64,000 bases of DNA from Jaminaea rosea (taxonomy: Eukaryota; Basidiomycota; Exobasidiomycetes; Microstromatales). Where the stretch lies: contig NW_020289987.1 in the NCBI RefSeq assembly GCF_003144245.1, forward strand, positions 490,076-554,075, read 5' to 3'. The first letter of the stretch is position 1; every line of letters starts with the position of its first letter. The position numbers were made by a program, and so were the translations under genes. This document shows positions 1 through 11,681 of this stretch, piece after piece. The notes under the pieces were generated by a model. The model was given only the letters and a program-made list of their open reading frames with translations. It was not told the DNA's origin and did no database searches.

Positions 1-778
1 GCCGTCTTGGCCCTGGGGGAAATGTGGGGAAACCTGCGCTAGCCTAGGATGAGCTAATGTGCAGGAACATGCCTGTCAACAAGCAATGCATCGCAGCAGC
101 GAAGCCGGGGCAAAGAAGACGAGGACGAGGGCCGACGAGGGCCAGGAAAATGACGACGAGTTGACCCTTCGCTGCTGGCTCGTGACCAACCCTCGAGCCG
201 ATCATTATAGGGCAAGCGTGAGAAGAAGGACTGGAAAAGCAGAGGTTCAGCCGGCGGATGGAGCTCAATGAGAGCCTTGGCGGGCAGAAGTGGTGTCTAT
301 TCGAAAGGCAGAAAGGTACGCTGTGCTGCGGAGGTCCCTCCTTGATCTCCTCGCTCTCGCCGATGAGAAGTCCCGGCAGTGAGGACGTAGCGGGTGAATA
401 TCGAAGCCGGTCTCTGTCTATCGCTTGTGAGGCGGCGCTGGAGGTTGCGCTGGATGTATGCTTGGGCGCCAAGAAGGCCTGCTGCGGGTTTCGCGAGCTC
501 TCAAGGAGAGAAGAAGGTGACACTGAGGTTCGATTCTCCATCGCCCTAGGCTTTGAACTTCGACTCGTGGAAGGCAAGCCGGACCGATGCCAAGGCGATT
601 GTTTCGCATCTCTGTCTGAATGCTATACTGGTATAGAAGGACCCATGCCTGTGTGGGACACAGCAGTCTATGTCGCGTATGCTTCGATGCTGGCTGGCTG
701 AGGTGACGATGAGTGCGCGAGGAGGCTGATCCACTATGTCCAGGTGCTTGCTGCGCCGCCTTCTCACCGCACACCACC
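1..778. other. No gene assigned
   Basis: Several overlapping open frames exist on both strands (the longest is about 177 codons on the minus strand), but none shows a recognisable domain, a convincing splice structure or a composition better than its antisense partner. The stretch lies downstream of the minus-strand PAQR gene and may hold its 3' UTR and the end of a gene lying mostly outside the window. Confidence 0.3.
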
Positions 779-1945
779 TCACACCCCGACGCCGTGCCAA
801 TAGGCCCACGCCCTCCTCAAACAAACATAATGCGCAAACGCTGCCCCGACAATCGCGCAATGAAAGAGTTGGTGACTTGCCCCCACGTAATCGAACCTGC
901 CAGGAGCAAAACGTTCCGGCCCCCTGCAGGCGTAGGTGAGTGCCCCCACCACGTACAAGCTGCCAGATAGGATCAACCAGTCAAGCCCCATGGTGAGGCG
1001 CAAAGTAGCATAGTCGTAGAGTATGTAACCATGCGCCACTGGTACGACGGCGCTGAGTCCCAAGGCGAGGAAGATGGCAGTACGTACAGGCCTGTACTCT
1101 GGTGTAGCGTAATGCGGGGTAAGCACGGCCCAGGCCGCCACCCCTCCCAAGCTCACGATGCCCAATCCGTAGAAGAGCTGCCATTTTGGATGCTCGTGAA
1201 AGCCATAGTGTAGTGCAGGTAGGAAAGAGCCTACGATCATGACTACTATGCCTACGTAGTCGAGAGCGTTGCACCTTTTTGCTAGCTGGCGGGAGTGGCA
1301 GGAGAGGGTATGGAAGGTCGAGGAGAGGGTCAAGCAGGTGACGGCTGCGAGGAGGAAGGTGGTGAAGCCCGCTATGTCCAGCCAGTCGGAGGGGGTTGGA
1401 GTGCGATTGAGGGAGGAGGAAGAGGGGAAGAAGATGCGGGCGTGGGCCAGGGGCAGGAGGAAGGATGGGAGGGATCCGAGATGGTCGAGAAGGTGGGCGC
1501 TGAGGATGAGGAAGGACAAGAGGGCGCCCCAGAGGTGAGAATGAATATTGATGCTGCGAGCGCGGGTTGCGGGGGACAGGTAAGTCCAGCCGGGCATGAT
1601 GGCATTGAAGCGCATGGGACGCTCTCACCTCTCATTGTGAGCATACAACCAAATGCTGGCCCAGCACTTGGCGATGGTATCGTGACGAAAGAGCTCTGCT
1701 CTTGCTGCTCCGTTGATCTTGTTCTTCTTTTCGCCTGCCTTCACCACCCTACGCCTCGTCCTCGTCTCCTTCTCACCCGTCCTCTGCTCATGCAACGGCA
1801 CAGCAATGACCTCGTCGTCTTGGTGCCCGGCATCCCCATCCTCCTCTGCTATACCAGGGCGCCTATATCCCGTGACAATGAATGCATTGTCCTTTGCCCA
1901 GGCAGGCAGCTCTTCGTGAGAGCAGAGGTGGGTGTTGAGGCCCAT
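779..1945 (-). CDS. PAQR / hemolysin III family membrane protein (Izh-like)
   Basis: Two exons (1945-1629 and 1553-779) give 363 residues. The junction completes the family signature HNES-NIHSHL, which is what fixed the splice sites (donor AG|GTGAGA, acceptor GCAG|C). Upstream of it is the typical LPAWAKDN / GYR N-terminal motif; downstream about seven hydrophobic segments follow. The putative zinc ligands are visible: His in STFHTLSCHS and the C-terminal HQLFH pair. Relatives are the adiponectin receptors and yeast Izh proteins, 7-TM proteins tied to sterol/ceramide signalling and zinc homeostasis. The start chosen is the Met of MGLNTHLC; the open frame extends further upstream but would run into the divergent FHA gene. 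Likely localises to plasma membrane or ER. Confidence 0.85.
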
Positions 1946-2172
1946 TGTTGCTCCTGTAGAGGGGCGAGGAGGAGGTGTTTGAGGAGAGGGGGGAAAGGGG
2001 AGAAGGTCTGATCCCCGGATGTCAAGCGACTCCACTTTCGCACACGAGGGAGTTGAATTATCTCGGACGGACAGAGACGGACAGACCAGATCGCGGGCGG
2101 AAACAAGAAACGGGAAGCTCATCTTGTCCTCGAATCCATTCATCCATCCATCCATTCGATATCCCTCGCAGC
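1946..2172. promoter_or_regulatory. Divergent promoter, PAQR gene / FHA gene
   Basis: 227 bp between the two start codons. A CATC-rich tract (around 2139-2160) lies just before the FHA gene start. No specific factor site is claimed. Confidence 0.4.
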
Positions 2173-3176
2173 ATGCCTCGATCAGACTCACCTCCGCGAA
2201 GGAGGTACGAGGATGACAGGCCATCCACTTCAGCGCATCGTGGATACAGGGAAGAGGAAAGGCGCAGACCAAGAGATGACGAGGAGAGGCGTAGGCCTGC
2301 ATATAGGGACGATGGGTACGACCACCGAAGGCGAGAGGATCGCAGCCGAGATCAACACCCGCGGCGTGACGATGGCTATCGGCAACGCCCTCGCTCTCCA
2401 CCAGCATCTTTTTCACGTCGTCGTTCACGCTCTCCAGACTTCTCAGTCGATCGTCGCAGAGAGCGAGAGCGCTACGATCGCTCCACGGGGGGCGGCGCTT
2501 CGCCTGAAGAGGAGGAAGAGGACGAAGAACCCTTCATCGATGAACCGGACTTCACACCATCAGGACTCCTAGCAGCCGAATCCAACCAGATCAATGGAAC
2601 AGCGCTCAAGTATCATGAACCGCCAGAGGCCAAGAAGCCCAAGAGGAAGTGGAGACTCTATGTGTTCAAGGATGGGCAAGAGCTGGGTATGTACCAGCCG
2701 CGAGCGCTCGTTCCCCTCGTCGTTGCCCATGAAGGCGGAGGAAAGAGAGCTGACATGACTTGCCTTTGCATGCCTGTAGATCTCCTACACGTCTCTCGCC
2801 AATCGTGCTACCTCTTTGGCCGTGATAGGGCAGTAGTGGACGTCCCGCTCGACCACACGAGCTGCTCGAAACAGCACGCCGTCCTCCAATATCGTCTAGT
2901 GGTGGAACGCAACGAGTTTGGAGACGAGAAGCGAAATATCAAGTGAGTTGTGCGACACATGATTGATGAAAAAAGGAGACGAAAAGGCTGACACAAGGCT
3001 TGCCCTCCTGTTGCGCACAACGCAGACCTTTCATCCTCGACCTGGAATCAGCAAACGGCACGACGGTCAACAAGAAGGCGGTGCCCGCTTCGAGGTACTA
3101 TGAGCTCAAGAATGGGGATACGCTGCGTTTTGCGGCGAGTGAGAGGGAGTGGGTATTGCTTTGCGAGGATGTTTGA
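2173..3176 (+). CDS. FHA-domain protein, SNIP1/Pml1-like
   Basis: Three exons (2173-2686, 2780-2942, 3026-3176) encode 275 residues. The N-terminal half is Arg/Asp/Glu/Ser-rich (RS-like), followed by the GTALKYHEPPEA linker and a complete forkhead-associated domain: WRLYVFK, SCYLFGRD, the phosphothreonine-binding SKQHAVLQYR strand, then LDLESANGTTVN and YYELKNGD across the third exon. This order is that of human SNIP1 and yeast Pml1, subunits of the pre-mRNA retention and splicing (RES) complex in the nucleus. The first intron is 93 nt, so the frame stays open through it; it is called an intron because removing it restores the conserved spacing between FKDGQEL and the FHA strand. Confidence 0.85.
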
Positions 3177-3371
3177 GTGAAGGATGGAAGGCATCGATAC
3201 CGTGATTTGATTGAGTGTGAGAGCAATGAGGCTGGCCCAAGCGTTGCGTTGCGTCGCTCCGTCGTCCAACACCAAGCCAAAGCCGCGGCCCGCTCGCTGT
3301 CCGTGCGTGCGTCCTTCTTGACTTCCTTCACGTCACTTTATTCTATCATCCTTTTCCCCCCTTGCATAGCC

Positions 3372-6300
3372 ATGAGCAACAGTCGCAATGCTTCATCACT
3401 ACTGCACGACCTCTTCTCACGCTCCGAGCTTCACCTACACGTTCCCCATTACCGCGGCGACTCGCCGACCTCGTCTTCTTCTTCCTCCTCATCACGCGAC
3501 ATAGCATTCTACGACGAACATCTCGAGGCGCGGCTCCGCTTGCGTTTGCCATCCTCCCCCACCCACCTCCCACCACCAACGCGAGGCCACGCGACTTACT
3601 CCATCCCACTCACGCTAGACGACGACGAGTCCGACGATGTAGACTGGGAAGAGCGAACAGAACAGGCTCGCAGCACCCGCCTCGTCTTGCTGGCCGTGCT
3701 CTGCAATCTTGCAATCGAGGCAAGAGGAAGCTATGTATCCCCTCGTCCACCGCTTGGGAACAGAGATCTGGTGATACCGCCTACCACGGCGAGGGCAAGT
3801 GCGGGAAATGCTAGCACGAGCGTCGTCGTCGAGGATCATGCAAGGCCGAGACCAGCGATGAGTGAGCATGAGAGGGAGGGCCAATATCAGAACATTGAAG
3901 CAGGCTTGGGGGATGAGGTTGCCTTTTACTCGATAGCATGGCAGGGCAATAAAGTGCCAACACGACCGGCTGCGAGGCAACAACACCAGCAGAGCAGCAG
4001 CCAGACCGCCACCCCCGCCTCTCAGCCAGAAGGAATGGGCTGCACAGTCACGTACCACCCGCCCACAGCCTCATGGCACATCGAATGGCCGCTCCTCCTC
4101 CCCATCACCTACGCAAGACATCGACACCCCACGCCGTCCCTCCTCTTGACCGCTTCCCTCTCCCTTCGACTCTCTCCTACCTCCCCACTCCTCTCAGCCT
4201 TGACCGCCGACCTGAGCGGACAATCACAGTACCTCGCCATGCTCCCCGCCGAGCTGCGGCCAGCCCTCACCTCCGGCAATGGCGAGGAGGACGAAGACGA
4301 GGAAGAGGGGGCCAGTTGGGCGGATCATGATCTCCTCTCTCCCCTTTCATCGGGCCCCGTCTATCCAGATGAGAGCCCTTCCCAACGAGCAGCAAGAGCA
4401 GCTTCTGCCCTCGCCAAGTTGCCCTTGAGCCGCCTGCCGAGCAAGGTATTGGGCAGCAGGCTCGTCACACCAGGGAGGAGCGCGAGGGATGTGGGGGCGA
4501 AGATGCGACGGGGACGCGGGCTTGTGGGCATGGGGGACGGTGATACAGAGGGAGAGGAGGGGGACTTGACCGACCTGAGCGAGGGGAGCGAAACGAGTGC
4601 TACCACCGCCACTACATCCTCTTCGACCACATCGTCTTCTGCACGATTATCCCTCACTCGCGCTTCGAGTGCCAGCAGCGATATATCGGATCCAGCTCTG
4701 TACGGCCGCTCCTCCGACGCAACGCAAGGCAAGCCCGCCACCTCGCGGGACAAGGACGATGATGCCGACGATATAGATCGGGGCTCTTCGGTCGTCACGC
4801 TGACACGCTCCGTCCGGCGTGGGTTGGATGTACGATCGGCCGTGGGGGTCAGGATGAGGACCACCATGGTGGACGATGTGGAGCTGCCTGTTCTCAAACA
4901 TGAGCAAGTCGGCGAGGGCATGGCAGTCGGACGTGCAGCATCTTCGAGGAGTCGCTGCCTGGTCCTCTCGGTCGAAGTGGACAACCCATCCGACTCTGGG
5001 ATGGTCTTTCAGGTGGACAACTGCGAGGTAGAAGTCGTCCAGCCCACCTCTAACGGGCAGGAAGCCACCGCATCAAGTCCACAGGGATGGCAAGCAGAAG
5101 CGCGCCTCGTCCGTGGCGGGGAGACGGCCTTTGACCTCGAGCAGGGGGAACAGCGAAATCTCGTCTACTTTGTTCGATTCGTCCCCACCTCAACCCGCAC
5201 GAGCAACAGAGGAGCAAGCGAAGCTCTGGCCTCGGGTGGCAGCACTATGCGAAGCATCTCTATCGTCGTACATGGGAAGCCCGTCCTCCTCCCCTCCAGG
5301 AATGGCGAGGAAGACCAGGCAGACCGCCTTCTCACGCCGGCTTTTTCGTCCGTCTGGTCCTGCACGTTGGACTTCCGTTCCCTACTGGAGGACGCAGCAA
5401 GACGTGAAGCGTTGCAACTCAATGAAGCTCAGAGCAGCTCGACTCGGTCTGCCAACACGGCCGTAAGCACAACCATGCCCGGCGCAATGAGCGGCAGTTT
5501 TCGCCATTCAGCCAGCGCCCTTCGCCAAGCGCGCGCGAGGGACGAAGAAGAACGAGTGGCAGCAGCAGCAGCAGCAGCAGCAGCCAGTACCCCTGCCACT
5601 ACGCCGACAACGGCCAGGCCAGGAATGGATCGCACGCCCTCCGGTCTGGCCAACGGTCCGCTCGCTCGCTTCACCTCCGCCGGGAGCGCGAGGAATGTTT
5701 CCACGACTACTTCAGCTTCGAGGGGCTCATCCTTGCAGGTCGCCACTTCCCCATCAACGACGGCCGCTCTACCATTCCCCTCCTCACCTTCACCTGGACC
5801 CTTACCCTCTCCATCGCCCCTCCGACAGGTTTCCACCTCCTCATCCTCAAGCAGTACGAGTACCATCTCCCCCGCCGGGCTAGGCCTGCTCGCCCAAGCC
5901 AAAATGCGCGCAGCAAGTGCAGCGGAACGCTCTGCCTCTTTCTCTGATCAGCAGACCTCTCCGGGAGAGCATCAGCGCGTCTCATCTCTGGCGTCTAATA
6001 GAACGAGGACCAGTTCGACCTCGAGCGGTAGGAGCATGTCGATATCGACGTCCTGGGATCGAGCGCCTAGTGGCAGCTTGAGCGTCGCTGCGAGTGGAAG
6101 CGGGCCGAGGGAGCGTGTGAGGAGGAGCGTTTCGTCTGCCCTAAGCATTGCAGAGGAGGAGGGGCGACGTGCTTCCACAGAGCAGGGGGTGAGGACTGTC
6201 ACTCCCTCTAGCTCGTACGATGGTGTGAAGGTGCAGGAACGGGGTGGTGCAACTAGCCGGACGGTTTTGCCTGTGCGCAAAGTGGGTCGACCGAGCACGG

Positions 6301-6863
6301 ATCTTCCCTTGCTGATCTCGAGTAGGGTGGTCCTCGCCCCGAGCGCAGGTGGTGAGGAGGAGGGCAAGCAGGAAGGTGGGAGGGTAAGCTACGCGTGGGT
6401 CAGCATAGAGGTCTCCCTTCCCGGCCTGGACCAAGCGGGAGGTGAGTTGGCGGGCGAACTCAACATCAACTACGTCCCATCGGGCAAGGAGGGGCAAGAT
6501 GCTGAGTACGACACGGCAGTTTCCTCACTCTCACTGGAGGGGGCTAATTTGAGCCTCGCAGCCGTGCAAAAGGTCGTTGAGCGGCACAGCTCATCTTCGG
6601 CTTCGCTAGGTAGGAAGGGCGGGAGCAGCGTTGTGACGACTGTACTTGCATTGGAGCGGAATGTGCCCCTCAATCTGTTCGCGACTGGGCATGAGGGCGG
6701 AAGACAGGGAAGCGCTGAGGTACCGCTGTTGATTGTTCGAGGCGCGAAGGGTGGGGAAGATGATGAGGGGGATGCACTGCTGCGCTTGATCGAGGCGGGA
6801 TCGCTACAATTGGGATGCGCGGCGATGGACCAGCCCGCATGGACACTCAAGCTCGGCGCTTAA
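3372..6863 (+). CDS. Large Ser/Thr-rich protein, possibly TRAPP II subunit Trs65
   Basis: A single uninterrupted frame of 1163 residues, starting at MSNSRNASSL (an in-frame codon 65 residues upstream would overlap the intergenic stretch and lacks conserved character). N-terminal folded-looking blocks (FYDEHLEARLRLRLP, LVLLAVLCNLAIEAR, WHIEWPLLLPITYARH) are followed by a beta-rich region (LVLSVEVDNPSDSGMVFQVD, NLVYFVRFVP, ISIVVHGKPVLL, SSVWSCTLDFRSLL), a long disordered Ser/Thr/Ala stretch with a polyalanine run near 5560-5584, and a final beta-rich block (LLISSRVVLAP, YAWVSIEVSL). This pattern recalls fungal Trs65 of the Golgi TRAPP II complex, but the identification rests on general resemblance only. 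No catalytic motif is seen. Confidence 0.45.
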   Translation: MSNSRNASSLLHDLFSRSELHLHVPHYRGDSPTSSSSSSSSRDIAFYDEHLEARLRLRLPSSPTHLPPPTRGHATYSIPLTLDDDESDDVDWEERTEQARSTRLVLLAVLCNLAIEARGSYVSPRPPLGNRDLVIPPTTARASAGNASTSVVVEDHARPRPAMSEHEREGQYQNIEAGLGDEVAFYSIAWQGNKVPTRPAARQQHQQSSSQTATPASQPEGMGCTVTYHPPTASWHIEWPLLLPITYARHRHPTPSLLLTASLSLRLSPTSPLLSALTADLSGQSQYLAMLPAELRPALTSGNGEEDEDEEEGASWADHDLLSPLSSGPVYPDESPSQRAARAASALAKLPLSRLPSKVLGSRLVTPGRSARDVGAKMRRGRGLVGMGDGDTEGEEGDLTDLSEGSETSATTATTSSSTTSSSARLSLTRASSASSDISDPALYGRSSDATQGKPATSRDKDDDADDIDRGSSVVTLTRSVRRGLDVRSAVGVRMRTTMVDDVELPVLKHEQVGEGMAVGRAASSRSRCLVLSVEVDNPSDSGMVFQVDNCEVEVVQPTSNGQEATASSPQGWQAEARLVRGGETAFDLEQGEQRNLVYFVRFVPTSTRTSNRGASEALASGGSTMRSISIVVHGKPVLLPSRNGEEDQADRLLTPAFSSVWSCTLDFRSLLEDAARREALQLNEAQSSSTRSANTAVSTTMPGAMSGSFRHSASALRQARARDEEERVAAAAAAAAASTPATTPTTARPGMDRTPSGLANGPLARFTSAGSARNVSTTTSASRGSSLQVATSPSTTAALPFPSSPSPGPLPSPSPLRQVSTSSSSSSTSTISPAGLGLLAQAKMRAASAAERSASFSDQQTSPGEHQRVSSLASNRTRTSSTSSGRSMSISTSWDRAPSGSLSVAASGSGPRERVRRSVSSALSIAEEEGRRASTEQGVRTVTPSSSYDGVKVQERGGATSRTVLPVRKVGRPSTDLPLLISSRVVLAPSAGGEEEGKQEGGRVSYAWVSIEVSLPGLDQAGGELAGELNINYVPSGKEGQDAEYDTAVSSLSLEGANLSLAAVQKVVERHSSSSASLGRKGGSSVVTTVLALERNVPLNLFATGHEGGRQGSAEVPLLIVRGAKGGEDDEGDALLRLIEAGSLQLGCAAMDQPAWTLKLGA

Positions 6864-7016
6864 CCACGTAATGCAATGCCAATGCATCACCCACCCCAGC
6901 CACTCTCCTCCGCGAGTGTGCAACGAGACGAAAGAGTGTGGTATTCCATTGCAAGCCGAATCGAGAATCGAAACGTGAAAAGTGGAGTGTCCGTCGCTTA
7001 GCAAGCGTCGTGTCGA

Positions 7017-9690
7017 TCAAAATGGGCCTCGCAAGTGTGTGGCAGGCCCAAAGTAATAGTCGAGGTGGGTGAAGCATCGGCTCACCGAAGGAAGGCTGTG
7101 GTGGTCAAACGAGGAGATCAACATTCAGCCCTATTCGCCCACCACGCTAGCTTGCTCGCTCGCTCGCTTAACTCACCTCTCGGTAGCATAAGTAGTGATC
7201 TCACCCAAATCATGCGCCTCCTTCAATGGCATGCTGACCGGCAGAATGATATCCATCTCCACCGTCAAATCGTCCCCCGTATGATAAACCTCACAACTAC
7301 TGACGAACTGCACGCTCCTAAATCGCACAACTAAGTAGAGGATGCGCGCCAATTCCTGCGTAGAAGCACGAGCGCCCGAAAGCTTAGTCGTCGTCTCGAC
7401 CAGGGTTCCCAGCCACTCGCTGATAATGTAAAGCGAAAGGACTATCCCACCAATAGGGTCCAGAGCGGGCATCTTGAGCCACGAACCCAGGAAGGGGAAA
7501 GTGAGAGAGAAGATGTTGAACACAACATCATTCTGACTATCCTGGGCAACAGCGCGTACCCCACTCGAGTGGGAGTGACGATACAGCAACCACATGACCG
7601 TCTTGATTCCAATGGTGGCCAGCATGAACCCTACGCCCAACAAGGGTAGACTGGCAGGTTGACCATCCTTCCCTGCCTCAGGGTCGCGACCTGTCTGTAC
7701 GACTGTCCAGAATCTGCCGCAGGACTCTACGAGGACTTGACAGAAGGAGGCGATCATTAGTACCGAGAAGATGACTACGCCTAGGGGTTCGAAGTTCTTC
7801 TTGCCGCGAGGGTACTTGAAGTACGAGGCTGTGCTCTTGAATGCGACGAATTTTGAGGCGGCGAAGATGATGATGGTGGAGAGGAGATCGAGGGCCGAGT
7901 CCACTAGTGAGGCGAGGAGGGAGACGGAGCTGGAGGAGAGGACGGCGACGGCTTTTCCGAGGAGAAGGAGGATGTTGATCAACCTGCGCGCAGGGAGAGA
8001 TGTCAGCTTGACGACCAGTGTTACCTCGAAGGGAGGCGAGGCGCAACCCACAGATTGAGGTTGATCGCAAACTGAACAGAACGCTCCTCCCCTTCTTCCC
8101 GCTCCTCCCACCCAGGTACAGCCTTACGCAATGCTTGGCGATCGCGCTCTCTTCGGCCACCAGGTAGGTCGGCCAGCTGGTCCCGATCCTCGTCGGTATC
8201 CGGTGGCGTCGTGGCTGAAGAGGCATTGTTGGCGCCCACAGTGACGGCGGCTTTGGCTTGATCGCGGGCATCGCGGAGCTGTTGCTGGTCTTTGAGACGT
8301 CGATCGAGGGAGCCCTGCGCGCGCGTGTGTGTGAGCGTGAGGATCGTGTCAGTGGAAGACAATTGCGCGATGCTGCGCGCTCGCTGCTCACCTCCTCGGA
8401 CCCTTCTGGCCCCTCGATGGCAGCGATCTCCCTTCCAGCAGGCGTGGTAGCTCTGACTACGACATGAGTCGGTACACTATTCCCGCCCCCATTCTGCGCC
8501 TGCGTCTGCGTCTGCGTCTGGCCCATCCCTCCATACTGTCCCGTACTCTTGCTCTTCGGCCTGCCCCTTTCCCTCCTCTCCTGACCCTCCAAGAGGCGGC
8601 GTCGCTCCCCCTGATTCTGGCTCTGACGGGGCCGTGGTCCCGCCTCGGACGGCTCCGGTTCAGAGTCCGAGTCGAAGCCACTCTCATCCTCGCTCGCTGT
8701 GCGCTGCGGCTTGAGTGGAGGCGGCTGGGTGATTGTTGTGGACGACTTCTTGCTCAGCGAGGAGGGTGGAAGAGGTGGTGGAGTAGAAGGCGGTGGTGTC
8801 GCTTCACTGTAGCGCAGCCAACCCAGCCCAAAAGCGTTTGCCGCTCGAGTGCCAAAGCTGTTCCTCACATCTCCTTCGGGAAAACGGCGTGTCCCAACTC
8901 CGTGACTCTCTTCATCCCCCAGCACACTAGGGCGATGCGCTCTTCTCCCTCTCCTGGCGCGATGAGGCGCACGAGGAGAATCATCGTCATCGCTGCTCGT
9001 CGCGACATAAGCCGGACTGCGCCCGCCTTCCGGCGTCCCATTTGCAAGGAGATGCATCAATCCTGTATGACTCGTCGTCCTTCCACCCAACATATCGATG
9101 CGCCTACTGACCCCTACTCCCGGATGCTTCTCGTACTTTGCCGCTCTCCCCAATGCCTCCTCTACCTCCTGCATCGTCCCAAAGCGACGTAGCACCTCAG
9201 CAGGGAACTGCGAGTCGAGGATAACGTCTGCGGTTCTCCATCCATCGAGGACGTAATTCAAGTCGGCATAGTAGCTTCTGAGCGCGGCTTTGATCTTGCG
9301 GGGTTTGCCCTTGCATTGCTCCTCGATGGCTTCCTCCGTCATTCGTTTCTCCTCGTACCAGCCCGACCGCGAGTCGACCAAGTCGGTGAGGCCGGCGAGG
9401 GAGAGGTCCGCAACCGAGGACGAGGCGGCGTAGGGGAAGGGATGGTGCTTGTGGGCGCGATGCGGGTTGTGATGTGGGGAGGGAGAGCGGGTCCGATGGC
9501 CGTGATGCGCATGGTGGTGGTGGTAGTGGTGGTGTTGGTGACCATCTGCCGAAAACCGATAGGGGTCGGGCTGTGGATCGTAGAGGCTGCTCGTCACATG
9601 GCTGAGTGGGGTCGCCCTCTTTGGCGCTGTTGCAGGTCCTGATGAAGAGGAGGTCGGAGGCGGTGGATCGCTGGATGGCGATGAGGCCAT
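7017..9690 (-). CDS. Cation diffusion facilitator (Mn/Zn-type) with His-rich N-terminus
   Basis: Four exons (9690-8392, 8314-8052, 7983-7177, 7095-7017) give 815 residues. The first exon encodes a long disordered region with a His-dense stretch, then RSYYADLNYVLDGW. The transporter core follows: LINILLLLGK, DSALDLLST (the D-x-x-x-D metal site of TM2), FEPLGVVIFSVLMI, and SQNDVVFN (second metal site, TM5). The short last exon supplies the cytosolic-domain ending SRCFTHLDYY-x4-H, as in Mn-type CDFs. The donor at 8052 (CT|GTGGGT) was chosen because it yields the unbroken helix FAINLNLLINILLL; a donor 25 nt further on is possible. Function: proton-coupled metal export into the vacuole, Golgi or outside. 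Confidence 0.85.
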
Positions 9691-10027
9691 GACAATGGGC
9701 TGCCCGGGTGGAGATGTCGAGTGACAAGGGAGACGGGGAAAAAGAAACAAGACTCAAACAGATGCAGACGCAGACGCAGACGCAAAGACAACGGCAACTG
9801 CCAAGTGCCATCTGCGACGCCAGCCACCTGCAGCCCAGACGCCGCCCCGCTGGTCCAACTCATCTCGCCTGGCGAGTGACAATTCCTGAGGTCCGTGCTC
9901 ATGCAGACGAGTGACGATTCGGACAAGTCCCAAGGACTCCACGTTTCCCTCAGGACGTCGCTGCTCTGGTTCTCTCCCTCTATCTTTGCTCCTCGACCGC
10001 ATCATCAAACAGCCCCCTCTTCAAAAC
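9691..10027. promoter_or_regulatory. Divergent promoter, CDF / alpha-beta hydrolase
   Basis: 337 bp between opposing starts. It contains a short CAGACG hexamer microsatellite (about 9761-9785). A shared regulatory region is inferred from orientation only. Confidence 0.35.
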
Positions 10028-11261
10028 ATGTCGACAACCAACAGTCTCTACGCCCCCTTCCACGACGTCGGCTTCAAGGCCCACGACGTCAAGATCCCAT
10101 CACCGGCGCACGACCCTACGCTTGACCTGACCATTCATGCATTGGTCTTTGAGCCCGAATCCCCCGCCCAGCACACCCTGCTCCTCCTTCATGGGCACCC
10201 GCAATCCAACCTCATCTGGCTGCGCGCCGCTCCCAAGCTCGTTGCAGAGCTCAAAGGCACTACGCGGATCATCATACCCGATCTGAGGGGACATGGTAAG
10301 AGTACGGCAGTTTCCGTCGAGAGGGACGAGAAGGGGCAGTATAAGGATGAGGTTGCGAGGGGAAGGTACACAAAGAGGGAGATGGCGAGGGATATGGTGG
10401 AGCTGGTCAAGGCGGTGGGTGGGCATGAGAAGTTTTACATCCTGGCACACGACAGAGGAGCTGTGAGTACCGTACATCACAGCCGTTTGAGCAATGCCCG
10501 CGTATGTGTTGAACCAATTCTCGGCCTCCCCCCCACGCTCCCCTTCAGCGCGTCGCCCATCGCCTATCTCTAGACTACCCCGAGAGCGTGCACTCCCTCC
10601 TCATCTTGGACATAGCACCCACGGTCGACGTGTACCTCAACACGGACCTCCGTTTCGCCCTCTACTACTGGCACTGGTTCTTCCTCGTCCAACCCCACCC
10701 GATTCCGGAGCAAATGATCCTCGGAGCTCCTCAAGCCTATATCAAGAAGATGACCGTCATGAATCAGAAGGGCGGGGTGCACGGAGGAGAGGAAGAGGTG
10801 CATCCCAAGGAGATACTGGAGAGTTACACCAAGACGTTGCAAGATCCGGCGTACGTGGAGGCTACGTGCGAGGATTATCGACAGTCCAGCCCTCTTGGTC
10901 TGGACTTTGAACATGACAAGGAGTCACGAGCGAAGGGGCAGAAAGTACAGGCCCCGTTCAGGGTCTTGTGGGGTGCTAATGGGATCGTGGAGAATCTCTA
11001 TGGGAGAGAGAAGCAGTTGGCCTTTTGGAGGGGGTGTTGTGAACGACTGGATGAAGAGGGGAGCAAGGCTGTTCCGAGTGGTCATTATATTCCTGAGGAA
11101 TTGGTGAGTGTCGGTCTTGTTGAGCGAGGTCGTGGTACTGCCATGTCGTGTGCTGCTGTGCTGACGCCAGGCCTCTTTCCGTCCGTGCGTGCCTCGCGCT
11201 CGCTCAGCCCGACACTGTGGTGGAGAGTGCGCTCGACTTCTTCAAGCTCACTTTGAAGTGA
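10028..11261 (+). CDS. Alpha/beta hydrolase, haloacetate dehalogenase / epoxide hydrolase-like
   Basis: Three exons (10028-10462, 10549-11103, 11208-11261) encode 347 residues, both introns in phase 0. The motif order is that of Asp-nucleophile hydrolases: LLLLHGHPQSNLIW (oxyanion HGxP), IIIPDLRGHGKS, AHDRGARVAHRL (Asp of HDRG is the expected nucleophile; the first splice junction restores this motif), FRVLWGANGIV (acid region) and SGHYIPEE (catalytic His). Closest well-known relatives are fluoroacetate/haloacetate dehalogenases and soluble epoxide hydrolases. No signal peptide, so cytosolic. The true substrate cannot be read from sequence. Confidence 0.85.
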
Positions 11262-11681
11262 GACATACGCTCGCTCGCGGCTCGGCACGCACGCACGTCC
11301 AGCAATGACATGCATCTCGTCGTCCGTCAGGTCGAGTTGGGTCGACGCCTGGCTGCTGCTGCTGCTGTTTGCCTTTGCACCACACGCCTCGATCTCGACC
11401 TTGGGCACGCGCCCGCCTGGATGCCAAATCGACCCAGCGATCAACTGAGCTCCTCGCCCCTTTCATCCCCTCCCTCGCCTCCCTCCTCATCTTCTCTGAT
11501 ACCCTTTCCTCGCTCCCACTCGCCACCACCTGCACAATTCGTTCCTGAGCCGCGTCCTTCTGCTGCTCATCAACGGCCACGCACCTCCGTCGCCGCCGCC
11601 GCCGCCGCCGCCGCGCATCCCGCTCCGGGCCTATCACTGAGCGCCACTCTGTTCCTCTTCGGCCTGCCAGTGCGACGCCTC
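11262..11681 (+). other. Gap between hydrolase and BTB-like gene
   Basis: An open frame continuous with the next gene starts at 11310, only 49 bp after the hydrolase stop; its product here is Pro/Ser-rich with an Ala run from a GCC microsatellite (about 11590-11615). I treat this as 5' UTR/promoter, but translation could begin here. Confidence 0.3.

Noticed and set aside
1946-2428. Upstream extension of the PAQR first exon to 2428
   Set aside because: It would overlap the divergent FHA gene and the extra residues show no family similarity.
7678-8391. Extension of the first CDF exon frame to 7678
   Set aside because: Passes a consensus donor (GAG|GTGAGC) and loses transporter similarity; the other frame carries the transmembrane core.
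8464-9192. 242-residue + strand open frame
   Set aside because: Lies opposite the first exon of the CDF transporter and has no independent support.
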